From Vibrio atlanticus (GTDB lineage: Bacteria > Pseudomonadota > Gammaproteobacteria > Enterobacterales > Vibrionaceae): a stretch of 64,000 nucleotides of DNA. Position numbers and translations under genes: made by a program. This document shows, piece by piece, positions 8,445 to 17,487 of this stretch. The stretch lies in assembly GCF_024347315.1 (NCBI RefSeq), contig NZ_AP025461.1, positions 372,001 to 436,000 of the forward strand, read 5' to 3'. Each line of letters starts with the position of its first letter. The stretch's first letter is position 1. The notes under the pieces were generated by a model. The model saw nothing but the letters and a program-made list of their open reading frames with translations. It did no database searches and was not told the DNA's origin.

Positions 8445-8834
8445 ATGAAGATCGAACACATCGCAATTTGGACCAAACAACTCGAAGTGCTTAAACGTTT
8501 TTATGAGGATTACTTTGGTGCAACGTCCAACCAGAAATATCACAATCCAAGCAAAGGCTTCTCTTCATATTTCTTGTCTTTTGAAAGCGGTAGTCGCTTA
8601 GAGATCATGGAAATGTACTCTGTCCCTGAATCGAAAGACGATATCTATGACCAGTTCACAGGCTTCATCCACATGGCGATTTCATTAGGGTCGGAACAAG
8701 CGGTCGATCAACTGACTCAACGTTTGGTCGAAGACGGCTATGAGCGCTTAGATGGCCCAAGAAGAACAGGCGATGGTTATTATGAGAGCTGTGTGCTCGA
8801 TCCTGATGGTAATCGCTTGGAACTTACCGTTTAA
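8445..8834 (+). CDS. VOC (glyoxalase/bleomycin-resistance fold) protein
   Basis: A 129-residue single-module vicinal-oxygen-chelate protein. It starts IEHIAIWTKQLEVLKRFYEDYFG and ends SCVLDPDGNRLELTV, the standard beginning and end of the fold. Likely metal ligands are His5, the Glu in RLEIME, His in FIHMAI and the final Glu in RLEL. ATG at 8445 is preferred because TTAGGTGA lies 5 bases before it. Function may be lactoylglutathione-lyase-like or a small-molecule resistance role, unresolved. A lipoprotein gene follows, possibly on the same transcript. Confidence 0.8.
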   Translation: MKIEHIAIWTKQLEVLKRFYEDYFGATSNQKYHNPSKGFSSYFLSFESGSRLEIMEMYSVPESKDDIYDQFTGFIHMAISLGSEQAVDQLTQRLVEDGYERLDGPRRTGDGYYESCVLDPDGNRLELTV

Positions 8835-8885
8835 TGTAGAGACTCAATTGAGTTACTCATCTACTAACGGAACTGAGGTATGACA

Positions 8886-9410
8886 ATGATGAAGCTTGCT
8901 GTGACTTTCCTTTTTAGTCTTGGGCTTATGGGATGTGCTACCTCAGAACCTGTGTATGAGCAGGAGACGGACTCGAAACCTGAACCATCACAACCCATAG
9001 GTTACCTCGGTTTTAAAGCTCACCAAGAGTGGGCCATTCAATTTAACGACTGTACGGTCTATGATTTAACAGGCGCACAACCTTACCAGTGGTTTGATCG
9101 CACTTCAGCCTCTGTGAGCTGTTATACGTATAAGCCAAACGATGCTATCAAGACTCTGTTGGTTTACTCCGATGCTGATTTCAACAGCAATAAACTCACT
9201 CCAATTGACCGTTTTCAAGAGTTGCAGGTATCAGAGTCAGGCTGGGGCAGTTTTCCTGCCGTCTACGAGACCAACGGCACCAATTGGCTGAAAGTCAAAG
9301 AGGGTTGGATTCACCTCACACTAGCCGATCAGACTTTGGTTCAGTTCTATCCCGGAACTCAAGACCAATCTAGCAAACACACACATGATCAATATTTTGA
9401 AGAGCACTGA
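8886..9410 (+). CDS. Predicted lipoprotein of unknown function
   Basis: A 174-residue protein with a lipoprotein signal peptide: LAVTFLFSLGLMGC, the lipobox Cys being acylated, then an acidic linker TSEPVYEQETDSKPEP. The mature part (about 130 residues) has two further cysteines (NDCTVY and SVSCYTY) and several tryptophans (GTNWLKVKEGWIHL). The GWIHL segment resembles SH3-like modules, a weak impression only. Of three clustered ATGs (8880, 8886, 8889), the second is best spaced from GAGG. Family not recognised. It sits 51 bases after the VOC gene. Confidence 0.75.
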   Translation: MMKLAVTFLFSLGLMGCATSEPVYEQETDSKPEPSQPIGYLGFKAHQEWAIQFNDCTVYDLTGAQPYQWFDRTSASVSCYTYKPNDAIKTLLVYSDADFNSNKLTPIDRFQELQVSESGWGSFPAVYETNGTNWLKVKEGWIHLTLADQTLVQFYPGTQDQSSKHTHDQYFEEH

Positions 9411-9471
9411 TCGTAACGCTGACTTTTGATTAGTCTGTAGTTCGATCAGAAAAAGATCGTTTAGTTATTGC

Positions 9472-9485
9472 TGAAACCGGTTTCA
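9472..9485. promoter_or_regulatory. LacI/GalR-type operator O1 for the beta-glucosidase gene
   Basis: Perfect 14-bp palindrome TGAAACCGGTTTCA with the central CG step typical of LacI/GalR-family operators. A second near-identical site begins exactly 34 bases later. Confidence 0.75.
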
Positions 9486-9505
9486 ATCTGTATCTTTGCC
9501 TTTAT

Positions 9506-9519
9506 TGAAATCGGTTTCA
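9506..9519. promoter_or_regulatory. LacI/GalR-type operator O2 for the beta-glucosidase gene
   Basis: TGAAATCGGTTTCA, differing from O1 by a single base. The 34-bp spacing puts both sites near the same face of the helix (about three turns). O2 lies 62 bases before the GH1 start codon. Confidence 0.75.
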
Positions 9520-9562
9520 GAGTTGTGAACGCAGCTCTAATCCTGCTCTTTTTTGCGAATAA

Positions 9563-11020
<1,458 letters not shown>

Positions 11021-11119
11021 AATGCATTTCCCAGCGCAGTTATGTGAACTGTGAGCTGTCATTTTGCAATGAATTAGTCGGCCTATGTCGGCTAATTTTT
11101 TATAAAGGAAAAGAAGCGA

Positions 11120-12118
11120 ATGGTAACCATGCTTGATGTCGCGAACCGCGCAGGCGTATCTAAATCGACCGTTTCTCGTGTCTTAAATGGCAAGAACATC
11201 GTGCGCCCAGATGTGGTAAAAAAGGTATTCGATGCGATTCAAGAGACGGGTTATCGGCCAAACTTGTTAGCTCAGCAATTGGCGACCAAAAAAACCAATT
11301 TCATCGGCTTTGTGATCACCAATGAGTTGTTCAATGGCCCTTACTTCTCTTCCTTGATGTATCACGCGGCTTCTTATAGCGAAAAGTCGAATCACCAATT
11401 GGTGATCACCGACGGCAAACACAGCGCAGAAGACGAAATAAAGGCGATCAATTTCCTGCTGGATATGAAGTGCGCGGGCATCATCATCTATCCACAGTGC
11501 TTAACCGAAAGTGAGATTGCAAAGATCATCGAAAGCACTGACACACCGATTCTGGTACTCAACCGAGAAATGCCGTCGAAGCCCAATCATGCTATTACCA
11601 CCGACCATTATCAGAGTGCTTGTCTGATGGTAGAACACATCATCGAGCAAGGTCATACAGATATTGCGGTCATTCGTGGTAAAGCCGGCTCTTCGACCGA
11701 TGAACTGCGTTACCAAGCCTATCAAGATGTGCTAACTAAACAGGGTATTGCATTGGATGACTCCAAAGTAGCTCAAGGTGATTGGACGATGGAGAGCGGT
11801 TACCGTGCCGCGCAAGCTTTAGTGGAAAGCAAAGTAAGCTTCACTGCGATCTTGTCTGAAAACGATGACATGGCGATTGGCGCGATCAAGGCGTTAACGG
11901 AGCTGGGATATTCATTGCCGAAAGACATCTCAATTGTTGGATTTGATAACAGCAAAGTCGGCGCGTTCTTAACGCCAAGCTTAACCTCTGTGAGTGTGCC
12001 ATTAGAGCAAATGACGCAAAAGGCGATCCTGAAAATTGTCGGTGAAAAAGAGCAAGCGACCACTATCAATACCACTGGCAGTTTGGTGTTACGTGATTCG
12101 ATAGCGAAGCTAAATTAG
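11120..12118 (+). CDS. LacI-family transcriptional repressor of the beta-glucosidase gene
   Basis: A 332-residue regulator. The helix-turn-helix and hinge helix are clear: MLDVANRAGVSKSTVSRVLNG, then RPNLLAQQLATKKTNFIGFVI. The C-terminal sugar-binding domain has typical ILSENDDMAIGAIKAL and VGFDNSK motifs. It resembles AscG/CelR-type repressors. It lies 99 bases downstream of the GH1 gene on the same strand, with AAAGGA before its ATG. The two palindromes at 9472-9519 are its likely targets. No operator copy was seen just before its own start. Confidence 0.85.
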   Translation: MVTMLDVANRAGVSKSTVSRVLNGKNIVRPDVVKKVFDAIQETGYRPNLLAQQLATKKTNFIGFVITNELFNGPYFSSLMYHAASYSEKSNHQLVITDGKHSAEDEIKAINFLLDMKCAGIIIYPQCLTESEIAKIIESTDTPILVLNREMPSKPNHAITTDHYQSACLMVEHIIEQGHTDIAVIRGKAGSSTDELRYQAYQDVLTKQGIALDDSKVAQGDWTMESGYRAAQALVESKVSFTAILSENDDMAIGAIKALTELGYSLPKDISIVGFDNSKVGAFLTPSLTSVSVPLEQMTQKAILKIVGEKEQATTINTTGSLVLRDSIAKLN

Positions 12119-12321
12119 CACTGATCGAATTTCATATTTCACCTACAAAAAGTGACGAGCTGCGCATCTCTTCAACCAAGCTCAAACACTCCTTATTCAC
12201 TGTTATTTAGATGTGCGATATTGCGTTTTTTTGTCGATGAATTGACCACCATTAGTTAAGTAATGTGAAACTAGATCAGTAATATGAAAATAACTAATTG
12301 ATGCGAGAACAGGTAAGTAAC

Positions 12322-12885
12322 GTGAAAACAGAAAAACAAAAAATGCTAGCAGGCGAACCTTATCAGGCTTGGGATAAAGAGCTTTATGCCGCTCGTATCG
12401 AGTGTCGTAAGGTGCTTCAAAAACTCAATAACAGTATTCCTGACACTCCTGAATGGGAAGCGGCAACGCAAGCGCTCATTCCAGGCTGTGAAAATGCGCA
12501 CTTAGAACCTCCATTTCGTTGTGACTACGGCTCGAACATCAAGCTGGGCAAGAACTTCTACGCTAACTTTAACTGCGTGATTTTGGATGTGGCTGAAGTG
12601 ACCATTGGCGACAATGTGCTGCTTGGTCCGAACGTTCAAATCCTGACCGCAGGTCACCCACTCGATGTGAAAGGCCGAGTAGAAGAAGGCGTCGAATTTG
12701 GCACGCCAATTAACGTTGGTGACAATGTTTGGCTTAGTGGTGGTGTGATCATCTGCCCTGGCGTGACCATTGGCGAAAACAGTGTGATTGGCGCGGGCAG
12801 TGTGGTAACTAAAGACATCCCAGCCAATGTGGTTGCCGTCGGTAATCCATGTAAAGTGCTGAAATCGATCGATAACGGACAATAA
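12322..12885 (+). CDS. Maltose/galactoside O-acetyltransferase family protein
   Basis: A 187-residue left-handed beta-helix acetyltransferase. The N-terminal Mac domain (KTEKQKMLAGEPYQAWDKEL) is typical of maltose O-acetyltransferase, and hexapeptide repeats run from about residue 70. The catalytic His is in the TAGHPLD motif. Acetyl-CoA is the donor; the sugar acceptor may be glucose, maltose or similar. I chose GTG at 12322 because AGG stands 8 bases upstream; the ATG at 12301 has no ribosome site and would add seven residues. Its position after the GH1/LacI pair suggests a role with imported glucosides, which is inference. Confidence 0.85.
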   Translation: MKTEKQKMLAGEPYQAWDKELYAARIECRKVLQKLNNSIPDTPEWEAATQALIPGCENAHLEPPFRCDYGSNIKLGKNFYANFNCVILDVAEVTIGDNVLLGPNVQILTAGHPLDVKGRVEEGVEFGTPINVGDNVWLSGGVIICPGVTIGENSVIGAGSVVTKDIPANVVAVGNPCKVLKSIDNGQ

Positions 12886-12901
12886 TCAGATGTAAATGAC
12901 G

Positions 12902-12925
12902 AAGCCCGAACCTAGGTTCGGGCTT
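12902..12925. terminator. Bidirectional intrinsic terminator
   Basis: Perfect 11-bp stem (AAGCCCGAACC with GGTTCGGGCTT), two-base nominal centre, then TGTTTTTTC on the plus side. Lies between convergent acetyltransferase and MFS genes. Confidence 0.85.
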
Positions 12926-12942
12926 TGTTTTTTCTATCCTTG

Positions 12943-14130
12943 CTAGATGCTAGACGGAACAGCTTGTTGTGCTTGCTTCTTATCTAACGCACCACTGAAT
13001 CGAGTCAGAACAAGAGCGATCAAAACAATCACAGCACCTACCCAAGGGGTGTTCATTAATCCAGATTTCGCGACAATCAAACCACCGCCCCATGAGCCTA
13101 ATGCAATACCGACGTTGAAGGCTGCAATGTTCAATCCAGAAGCGACATCAACGGCGTCTGGTGTGTATTTCTCAGCCAGTTTCACAACATATACTTGTAG
13201 CCCCGGAACGTTACCGAATGCAAATGCACCCCAAACCAAAATAGTCCCAACGGCTGCATAAGGGTTTACAGCGGTAAAGTTGAATACCACCAGTACTGCG
13301 GCTAAACCAGAGAAGATAACGGTCAGCGCTTTAATCGGGCCTATCTTGTCAGCCATTTTTCCGCCCCAGATGTTACCCACCGCCACTGACACACCGTAAA
13401 CCAACATGATGAGACTGATTGAGCTCGAATCAAACCCAGATACGTTTTCCAGTATTGGAGCAAGGAAGGTAAAGGCTGTGAATGTGCCGCCATAACCTAG
13501 TGCTGTGATAGCGTAAACCAACAGTAATCGTGGTTGAGTTAGAACTTTCAACTGTGCCGAAATCTTCGCCGCAGGTGGTTGCTTAAGGTTGCTTGGAACC
13601 AAGATAGCGCTACCGATAAGAGCAATAAGACCAAGCAGAGCAACGATCAAGAAGGTTGCTTGCCAGCCAAAGGTTTGGCCGATGTAAGTGCCCAGTGGTA
13701 CGCCGGTTACCAATGCAACCGTTAAACCCGTAAACATGATCGCGATGGCACTGGCTGCTTTATCTTTTGAAACCAAACCTGTCGCGATGGTCGATCCGAT
13801 CGAGAAGAACACACCATGGGCAAGGCCAGTCAAAATTCGTGCGGCGATCAGCGTGTTATAGCCTGGAGCTTGCCACGCCAATAAGTTACCAATGACAAAC
13901 AATGCCATCACGGTCAGCAACACCGCTTTACGATTCCATTTGCCAGTTAATGCCGTTAATACTGGTGCGCCAATAGCAACGCCAAGCGCATATAAACTAA
14001 CTAATAAACCTGCCGATGGCAGAGATACATTCAAGTCGCTCGCCATGGTAGGAATCAAGCCTACGATGACAAATTCTGTGGTTCCGATGGCAAAGGCGCT
14101 GAGCGTCAATGCAAGTAATGCTAATGGCAT
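12943..14130 (-). CDS. MFS transporter, DHA1 drug/sugar efflux type
   Basis: About 395 residues and twelve membrane segments. It opens LALLALTLSAFAIGTTEFVIVGLIPTM, the hallmark of AraJ/YdhP-type DHA1 exporters, and has the MFS loop motif in GKWNRKAVLL between helices 2 and 3. Such proteins export arabinose, purine analogues or drugs by proton antiport; the substrate is not predictable. ATGs at 14136 and 14130 are both possible; the latter is better spaced from GAGAG. A LysR gene is divergent 281 bases away. Confidence 0.85.
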   Translation of the reverse strand: MPLALLALTLSAFAIGTTEFVIVGLIPTMASDLNVSLPSAGLLVSLYALGVAIGAPVLTALTGKWNRKAVLLTVMALFVIGNLLAWQAPGYNTLIAARILTGLAHGVFFSIGSTIATGLVSKDKAASAIAIMFTGLTVALVTGVPLGTYIGQTFGWQATFLIVALLGLIALIGSAILVPSNLKQPPAAKISAQLKVLTQPRLLLVYAITALGYGGTFTAFTFLAPILENVSGFDSSSISLIMLVYGVSVAVGNIWGGKMADKIGPIKALTVIFSGLAAVLVVFNFTAVNPYAAVGTILVWGAFAFGNVPGLQVYVVKLAEKYTPDAVDVASGLNIAAFNVGIALGSWGGGLIVAKSGLMNTPWVGAVIVLIALVLTRFSGALDKKQAQQAVPSSI

Positions 14131-14411
14131 AATCATCTCTCTTACTGTTCTTTGCTAAATACCGAGCGCGATAAAATGGGGCAGCTTGTGACTGCAATAG
14201 GAGCGCTTCGTTTGATGGCGAGGATTATCTAGCAAAATATATTTGTGAAAAAGGCCATCATTAACAAATAACCTTTGTGCTATTTGCAATAATTGGAGAG
14301 TTAGCCGATCATTGGATTAAGCTGATGAGATCGAAAAGACACAGATGATTTGAGCTGTGATGATCACAAGCGAGATGACATTAAACAAAATGAAAATAGT
14401 GAAGGAGCCTT

Positions 14412-15293
14412 ATGTTAACCCGTTCAGATGATTTAGAAATGGTACTCACCGTTGTCGATGCTGGTGGTTTTTCTGCGGCGGCAGAGGCGTTGGATGTGCA
14501 GGTCGCCAAGGTGTCTCGTTCGGTGAGTAAGGTTGAGTCGCAACTCGGCGTCTCAATATTCAACCGAACAACGAGACGCGTGGAATTGACGGAGGAAGGA
14601 CGGCAGTTTGTCGATTCAGTCAGGGTGGGATTACAGATGATTCAGAGCGCGGAAGAAGAAATCGTGTCGCGCGGAGAGTTGCCAAAAGGTCGTTTAAGAG
14701 TCGATGCCGCCAGTCCATTCGTATTCCATCAGCTAGTGCCGTTGGTGCAGTCATTCAAAGAGGCTTACCCAGACATTGAGTTGGAACTCACTTCCAACGA
14801 AGGCTTCGTTGATCTTCTCGAAAAGAGAACTGATGTTGCGATTCGAATCGGTAAGCTGTCCGATTCAACACTGCACGCTCGACCGTTAGGTAAAAGCTTA
14901 CTCCATATTGTGGCGTCACCTGGTTATCTCGCTAAGCGTGGGTTGCCCACCAAACCTGAAGATTTGAGTTCGCATCAAATTGTGGGGTTTGCGGGTAACA
15001 AAGTGCTTAACCATTGGCCTTTACCAAATCAAAGTGATGTCGCGCCTACTGTGACAGCCAGTAATGGTGAAACCGTGCGTCAACTAGTCTTAGCAGGAAA
15101 TGGTATTGCTTGTTTATCGGGGTTTATGGTGCAGGAAGATATGGCTGCGGGTCGCCTAATCCCTATCTTGGAACAAGACAAACTTGCCAACACAGACCGA
15201 GAGCGAGTGAATGCGGTTTATTACAAGTCGTCCTCTGTCTCTAAACGTATCTCGGCGTTTATTGATTTTATACAGCCCCGTTTGAGCTTGTAG
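14412..15293 (+). CDS. LysR-family transcriptional regulator, divergent from MFS exporter
   Basis: A 293-residue regulator of the CrgA/YafC-like LysR subgroup. The winged helix reads DDLEMVLTVVDAGGFSAAAEAL, then FNRTTRRVELTEEGRQF. The effector domain contains GRLRVDAASPFVFHQLVP. The ATG has AAGGAG 7 bases upstream. The 281-bp shared intergenic region with the DHA1 exporter suggests it controls that gene. Inducer unknown. Confidence 0.85.
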   Translation: MLTRSDDLEMVLTVVDAGGFSAAAEALDVQVAKVSRSVSKVESQLGVSIFNRTTRRVELTEEGRQFVDSVRVGLQMIQSAEEEIVSRGELPKGRLRVDAASPFVFHQLVPLVQSFKEAYPDIELELTSNEGFVDLLEKRTDVAIRIGKLSDSTLHARPLGKSLLHIVASPGYLAKRGLPTKPEDLSSHQIVGFAGNKVLNHWPLPNQSDVAPTVTASNGETVRQLVLAGNGIACLSGFMVQEDMAAGRLIPILEQDKLANTDRERVNAVYYKSSSVSKRISAFIDFIQPRLSL

Positions 15294-15447
15294 GGAAGAA
15301 TGAAACACTCTTTAGCAGCACACAGTCAAACCGTTATTTGAATCGTTTGAGAACGGGTATTCGTATCAATGTTTAGAGAGCACATATTGTTGTCTTGAGA
15401 TTCGATAGGTGGATGTGATCTCAATAGCGTTTACTGACTTTCAGTGT

Positions 15448-15945
15448 TTAAAAACCGCCCGCCCACGCATCAAAATCGTCAATATTGTCGAGTTCTTGCT
15501 GGCTTCTTGGCACAGGGTAATAAGGCAAGGCTAACCTTTGAACGGAAGGTTGCAGTTCCCAATCGGGCGTAATCTTGAGTCGGGTTAATTCATCGTTGAG
15601 GCGCACAAACATATAGTAGCCATCGGCATGGGTATTGGCGTAACTCGCGATAGTTGCGATATCACCGGAAGGTAATTTTACGTCTCGACCCAGTGGATAG
15701 AGTTGGTGCAATGCGAAACTCACTTTGGGATCTTCAAGTTTGTCTTGCTTAAAGCGTTCTAGGCCAATCGCGGTTGAGGTCGTGCGCGGCTTCCATCCTG
15801 TGAGGAACAATCCACTCAAGCTATCTTGGAATGGCTTACCCTTTCGATTGCCTTCATTGGTAATGAATTGAACCGTCAGCGTGTCTCCCGATTCTTGCAG
15901 AATTTCTAAAAACTGTTCACCAGTGCGATCGACCAAAAGCTTCAT
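15448..15945 (-). CDS. Conserved-looking hypothetical protein
   Basis: A 165-residue soluble protein without signal peptide or membrane segments. I do not recognise the family. It begins MKLLVDRTGEQFLEILQESGDTL and has a glycine/proline-rich middle (GNRKGKPFQDSLSGLFLTG) and a C-terminal acidic tail ending DFDAWAGGF. The coding composition resembles its neighbours. It appears monocistronic, between the LysR gene and a reductase. Confidence 0.65.
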   Translation of the reverse strand: MKLLVDRTGEQFLEILQESGDTLTVQFITNEGNRKGKPFQDSLSGLFLTGWKPRTTSTAIGLERFKQDKLEDPKVSFALHQLYPLGRDVKLPSGDIATIASYANTHADGYYMFVRLNDELTRLKITPDWELQPSVQRLALPYYPVPRSQQELDNIDDFDAWAGGF

Positions 15946-16084
15946 AATATCCAGCTACCATCAAGAATGAGAGACGATAAAGGGTACTACTTTAGGGGAG
16001 GTTTTGGTAGGGACTATAAAGGTTATGCAGCGTGAACACTGTTTTCAGTGTTGATCGTTACATTCCCTTTATATGGACAATAGT

Positions 16085-16618
16085 TTAACGCTTACGCAAG
16101 TAGTGAGTTTGTACAATTTCATCTAGGTAAGTGTTGACGCCTTTCAATGTAAAGTTGAGAGGAGAAACTAAGTCACCAAACAAAGGCGAGCCACCACCAA
16201 GAACGACAGGAATCGTCGAGATGATCAGCTCATCAATCAGGTCTTCTTTCATGAAGTTTTGAATGGTGACGCCACCATCAATGTAAAGGTTGTTCATGCC
16301 TTTGCCGTTCAGCTCTTCGATGATCTGAGTTAACTCGCCCTTCATCAGGAACACTTTACCTTCCAGTTCCTTAGACACTTCCGTCAAGGTGTTACTCAGC
16401 ACATAGACCGGTTTGGTGTAAGGCCAATCAATACCAAAGCTCAATACCATATCCATCGTGTTGCGGCCCATGACCAAAGCATTAATGCGATCAGTATGGG
16501 CGTTGTAACCCATGTCATCACCCTCTGGATTTGGGATCGCGTGGAGCCAATCTAGGCTACCTTGTTTGTCCGCAATGTAACCATCCAGACTCACGCCGAT
16601 AAAGACAATATTTGACAT
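16085..16618 (-). CDS. Dihydrofolate-reductase-like (RibD C-terminal domain) protein
   Basis: A 177-residue protein with the DHFR fold used by RibD and many small NADPH reductases: NIVFIGVSLDGYIADKQGSLDWLH at the start, VMGRNTMDMVLSFG in the middle, LYIDGGVTIQNFM and VVLGGGSPLFG near the end. The start is ATG at 16618, with GGAG just upstream. It is divergent from a TetR gene, with paired palindromes between them, so it is probably TetR-repressed. The physiological substrate is unknown. Confidence 0.85.
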   Translation of the reverse strand: MSNIVFIGVSLDGYIADKQGSLDWLHAIPNPEGDDMGYNAHTDRINALVMGRNTMDMVLSFGIDWPYTKPVYVLSNTLTEVSKELEGKVFLMKGELTQIIEELNGKGMNNLYIDGGVTIQNFMKEDLIDELIISTIPVVLGGGSPLFGDLVSPLNFTLKGVNTYLDEIVQTHYLRKR

Positions 16619-16650
16619 TTTTAACTCCGAAATTGAACAGGAACTTGGCA

Positions 16651-16689
16651 ATTACACCGTAATAAATTAAAATATTCTACAGTGTAGAA
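16651..16689. promoter_or_regulatory. Twin TetR-type operators in the reductase/TetR divergon
   Basis: Two palindromes share the core TACA-(C/G)-(C/T)-GTA. The first is ATTAC-ACC-GTAAT at 16651-16663 and the second TTCTACA-G-TGTAGAA at 16675-16689. They fill the 93-bp divergent promoter region, and the second lies 22 bases before the TetR start codon. The regulator assignment follows from position and symmetry. Confidence 0.6.
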
Positions 16690-16711
16690 ATTAAGTTTAA
16701 GAGGTGGCGTT

Positions 16712-17281
16712 ATGACTGTCAAGGATCAACAACGAGGTCGGCCAAAGAGTGGATCAAGCCAACTCAGCGCTGAGAAGATCTTATATACGGCCAAAAACAT
16801 GATGCGCGAAAGTGGCAAAGTCCCGAGTATTCGGGGGCTAGCGACAGAACTCGGTGTGGATGCGATGGCGATTTACCATTACTTCAAAAACAAAAATGAT
16901 CTGTTGGAGTCGATCACTGTGTCGTTGGTAGGAGAAGTTGCGGAGCCTGAACAAAACCAAGCGTGGCAAGAGAACCTTTATCAACTGAGTGTGAGTTACC
17001 TGTCGGTACTGAATAATTATAGTGGGTTGCTAGAAACCCTGCTGACGATGAAATCTCTTGGGCCTGTCGAGGTGTTTAGCGAGCGCTTTGAAGCGGTGCT
17101 GAGTCCTTTGGAGCTAACATCAGAACAAACGGAAGACGCCCTTCATTTGCTGGTGGACTATCTGCATGGCTACGCGCTGGCGCTGAACTGCAACCCAGAC
17201 AGAACTGAGATCACAGTTGAGATGGTGCGAAGGCCTTTAGGCTTGTACTGCTTGGGTATCGAACAGTTGAGATCGCAGTAA
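16712..17281 (+). CDS. TetR-family transcriptional regulator
   Basis: A 189-residue regulator. After a basic RGRPKSGSS leader comes the helix-turn-helix SIRGLATELGVDAMAIYHYFKNKNDLLESI, close to the TetR proper/ TetR_C type. The C-terminal domain is all-helical. GAGG lies upstream of the ATG. It is divergent from the reductase gene at 16085-16618 and likely represses it and itself through the paired palindromes between the two genes. Ligand unknown. Confidence 0.85.
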   Translation: MTVKDQQRGRPKSGSSQLSAEKILYTAKNMMRESGKVPSIRGLATELGVDAMAIYHYFKNKNDLLESITVSLVGEVAEPEQNQAWQENLYQLSVSYLSVLNNYSGLLETLLTMKSLGPVEVFSERFEAVLSPLELTSEQTEDALHLLVDYLHGYALALNCNPDRTEITVEMVRRPLGLYCLGIEQLRSQ

Positions 17282-17353
17282 TTTCAGAACCAAGATGAAG
17301 GTTTCAGGGCGCGGTTTAGTGATGTGCTGCTCACGATGAGGTTCTGATGTTTC

Positions 17354-17380
17354 ATTTATAGTGGATAATTACCTATAAAT
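17354..17380. promoter_or_regulatory. Inverted repeat upstream of the phospholipase D gene
   Basis: ATTTATAG at 17354-17361 and CTATAAAT at 17373-17380 form 8-bp arms around an 11-base spacer, about 110 bases before the start codon. It could be an operator; no regulator is assigned. Confidence 0.3.
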
Positions 17381-17487
17381 TTCAGGCTTTAGCAGTAATA
17401 ATCAATGAATAGACCTGAACAGCTTGTTAATCGCAAAGCTGTTGGGACAGTTTCTAAAGACGTTACCGTGAAAAGGAAGTCAGACAC

